Shown piece after piece: positions 62,801-64,000 of a stretch of DNA of 64,000 nt. The position numbers were made by a program, and so were the translations under genes. Source of the DNA: Flavobacterium tagetis. Lineage in GTDB: Bacteria > Bacteroidota > Bacteroidia > Flavobacteriales > Flavobacteriaceae. Every line of letters starts with the position of its first letter. Positions within the stretch are counted from its first letter, which is position 1. The notes under the pieces were generated by a model that did not search any database, had not been told where the DNA came from, and saw nothing but the letters and a program-made list of their open reading frames with translations. The stretch lies in NCBI RefSeq assembly GCF_016735615.1, contig NZ_JAERSF010000001.1, forward strand, positions 1,568,997-1,632,996. The letters are read 5' to 3'.

Positions 62801-62961
62801 ACCATATAAGTAATATAAGTTCATTTAAAATTATAGTTTACTTTAAAATAAAAAAGCTCATTTTTGTCAAAGTCTTGACTTTGATAAAGGTGGGCTTTTC
62901 AAAATTATTATTTATTCCAAAAAAAAGTTATTTTTAAATGAACTTATATTGCTTATATGGT
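62801..62961. repeat. 161-bp inverted-repeat element between regulator and kinase
   Basis: A 30-bp arm starting ACCATATAAGTAATATAAGT (62801-62830) is matched by the inverse at 62932-62961 with one mismatch. The core contains a second hairpin, AAAAGCTCA..TGGGCTTTT around GTCAAAGT..ACTTTGAT (62852-62899). The element has no ORF and separates two genes that are normally adjacent. Confidence 0.88.
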
Positions 62962-63002
62962 GAAAAATAATCTTTAATTGGTTTTAATATTTAACTATTT
63001 CA

Positions 63003-64000
63003 ATGAAAATTAATTTTAAGAAAACATACAAATTTGCCATAAAATCGGCATTGTATATCAGTCTCTTTACAACAGCATTTGTACTGATGTTAATGTCATT
63101 ATTTTATAAAAATCAATTAAAACATCAAGTTGCGTTTGGAATCATTTTCATAATCGTAATCTATATTTTCTCTTTTCTGGTTTTGCAATATCGTGTAGAA
63201 CGCTTTATTTACCGAAGAGTAAAGAAAATTTACGATGAGGTTTCGCTGTTAGAATCAACAACTCTTATCAATCAGCCGATTAATACTGATATGGAAACGC
63301 TTTCAAGGGAAGTGAAAAAATTCGCGACCGATAAAAAGCTCGAAATCGAAATGCTCGAAATCCGCGAACAATATAGAAGAGAATTTTTAGGAAACGTTTC
63401 TCACGAACTAAAAACGCCTTTATTTACGGTTCAAGGCTACGTCTCAACTTTACTTGACGGAGCAATGGATGATAAAAATATTAGAAAGAAATATTTAAAA
63501 CGCGCTGAAAAAGGAGTAGAGCGTCTTATCTATATAGTAGAAGATCTGGATATGATAACCAAATTAGAATCGGGCGATTTAGATTTGAATATGACTGATT
63601 TTGATATTGTTGAATTAATTCAAAATGTCTTTGAACTTCTTGAAATGAAAGCCGATAAAAAGAAAATTAAATTGGCTTTTGAAAGTAAAAATGTGCAGTC
63701 TGTAATGATTAGAGGAGATCAAGATAGAATTCAGCAAGTGTTGGAAAATCTAATTGTCAATTCTATTAAATACGGAAAAGAGGGTGGTCTGACTGAAGTT
63801 GGAGTTGTAAATTTAACCAAGAAAAAAGTTTTAATACGTATTAGCGATAACGGAGAAGGTGTTGAAAAACAAAATATTCCAAGACTTTTTGAACGTTTTT
63901 ACCGAGTGGATAAAAGCGGAACTCGTTCTGAAGGTGGTTCAGGTTTAGGTTTGGCAATTGTAAAGCATATTATTGAAGCGCATAAAGAGAAAGTTTATGT
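63003..64000 (+). CDS. PhoR-type sensor histidine kinase (3' end beyond window)
   Basis: A frame open from the ATG at 63003 to the window end (332 codons visible). Two membrane helices (about 15-35 and 46-64) flank a very short external loop, so there is no large periplasmic sensor. The H-box is LGNVSHELKTPLFTVQGYVS with His134. The ATPase domain shows VLENLIVNSIKYGK (N-box), DNGEGVEK (G1), ERFYRVDKSGTRS (F-box) and GGSGLGLAIVKHIIEAH (G2). The kinase pairs with the regulator at 62098. Only the last few residues appear to be missing. Confidence 0.92.
   Translation, partial: MKINFKKTYKFAIKSALYISLFTTAFVLMLMSLFYKNQLKHQVAFGIIFIIVIYIFSFLVLQYRVERFIYRRVKKIYDEVSLLESTTLINQPINTDMETLSREVKKFATDKKLEIEMLEIREQYRREFLGNVSHELKTPLFTVQGYVSTLLDGAMDDKNIRKKYLKRAEKGVERLIYIVEDLDMITKLESGDLDLNMTDFDIVELIQNVFELLEMKADKKKIKLAFESKNVQSVMIRGDQDRIQQVLENLIVNSIKYGKEGGLTEVGVVNLTKKKVLIRISDNGEGVEKQNIPRLFERFYRVDKSGTRSEGGSGLGLAIVKHIIEAHKEKVY

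Overview
The window looks like chromosomal DNA from a member of the Flavobacteriaceae, most likely Flavobacterium. The basis is AT-rich sequence, Bacteroidota-type promoters (TTTG, about 19 nt, TAnnTTTG), few Shine-Dalgarno sites, a type IX secretion C-terminal sorting domain, three TonB-dependent receptors, and Bacteroidota family proteins (DUF3098, DUF4271, DUF4296, DUF5686). I recognise no rRNA, canonical tRNA, CRISPR array, prophage or transposase. It is mostly core genome with a few accessory islands, and its intergenic gaps are full of palindromic repeat families.

Layout. 1-134: two tandem tRNA-like 80-bp repeats. 0.2-2.6 kb (+): crotonase, small membrane protein, QueD, LpxH-type hydrolase. 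2.7-11.4 kb (-): seven-heme lipoprotein, a tandem pair of 118-aa paralogues, alpha/beta hydrolase, MFS exporter, RecJ, HopJ-family protein, RsmI, and a Glu/Pro/Ile repeat protein. 11.6-12.7 kb (+): thymidine kinase and a small membrane protein. 12.7-19.4 kb (-): RpoN, a GxxExxY nuclease-like gene bracketed by repeats, AsnS, and an MMPL/RND exporter with a small membrane partner. 19.6-23.5 kb (+): LytS/LytTR two-component pair and a KefB-like antiporter. 23.7-27.8 kb (-): DUF5686 protein, Frr, PyrH. 27.9-28.9 kb (+): thioredoxin-like protein and a short transcript with a 25-codon ORF. 28.9-32.3 kb (-): TruB-UppP-DUF3098-FtsX block. 32.9-38.7 kb (-): a putative molybdenum-linked island (ModE-like regulator, two TonB-dependent receptors, exported molybdopterin-domain protein) with three copies of one palindrome. 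39.0-48.3 kb (mostly +): LeuS, hydrolase/ECF sigma/membrane-protein operon, TPR histidine kinase with LuxR-type regulator, zinc metallopeptidase. 48.5-57.6 kb: AsnC regulator, HemD, DUF4271, GT2, dihydroorotase-like protein, DUF4296, epimerase, TyrS, LuxE-like protein, T9SS stub. 57.7-64 kb: beta-helix lipoprotein, large TonB-dependent receptor, and a PhoB-like regulator with its kinase (cut by the window end).

The best candidates for undescribed biology are: the ModE/TonB island with its shared palindrome; the GxxExxY gene whose flanking repeats also occur as a gene-less inverted-repeat element elsewhere; the 18-bp perfect palindrome in the divergent promoter of a lipoprotein and a TPR kinase; the short transcript at 28.65-28.89 kb; and the tRNA-like tandem repeats. 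All assignments come from reading sequence and motif knowledge; no database search was run.
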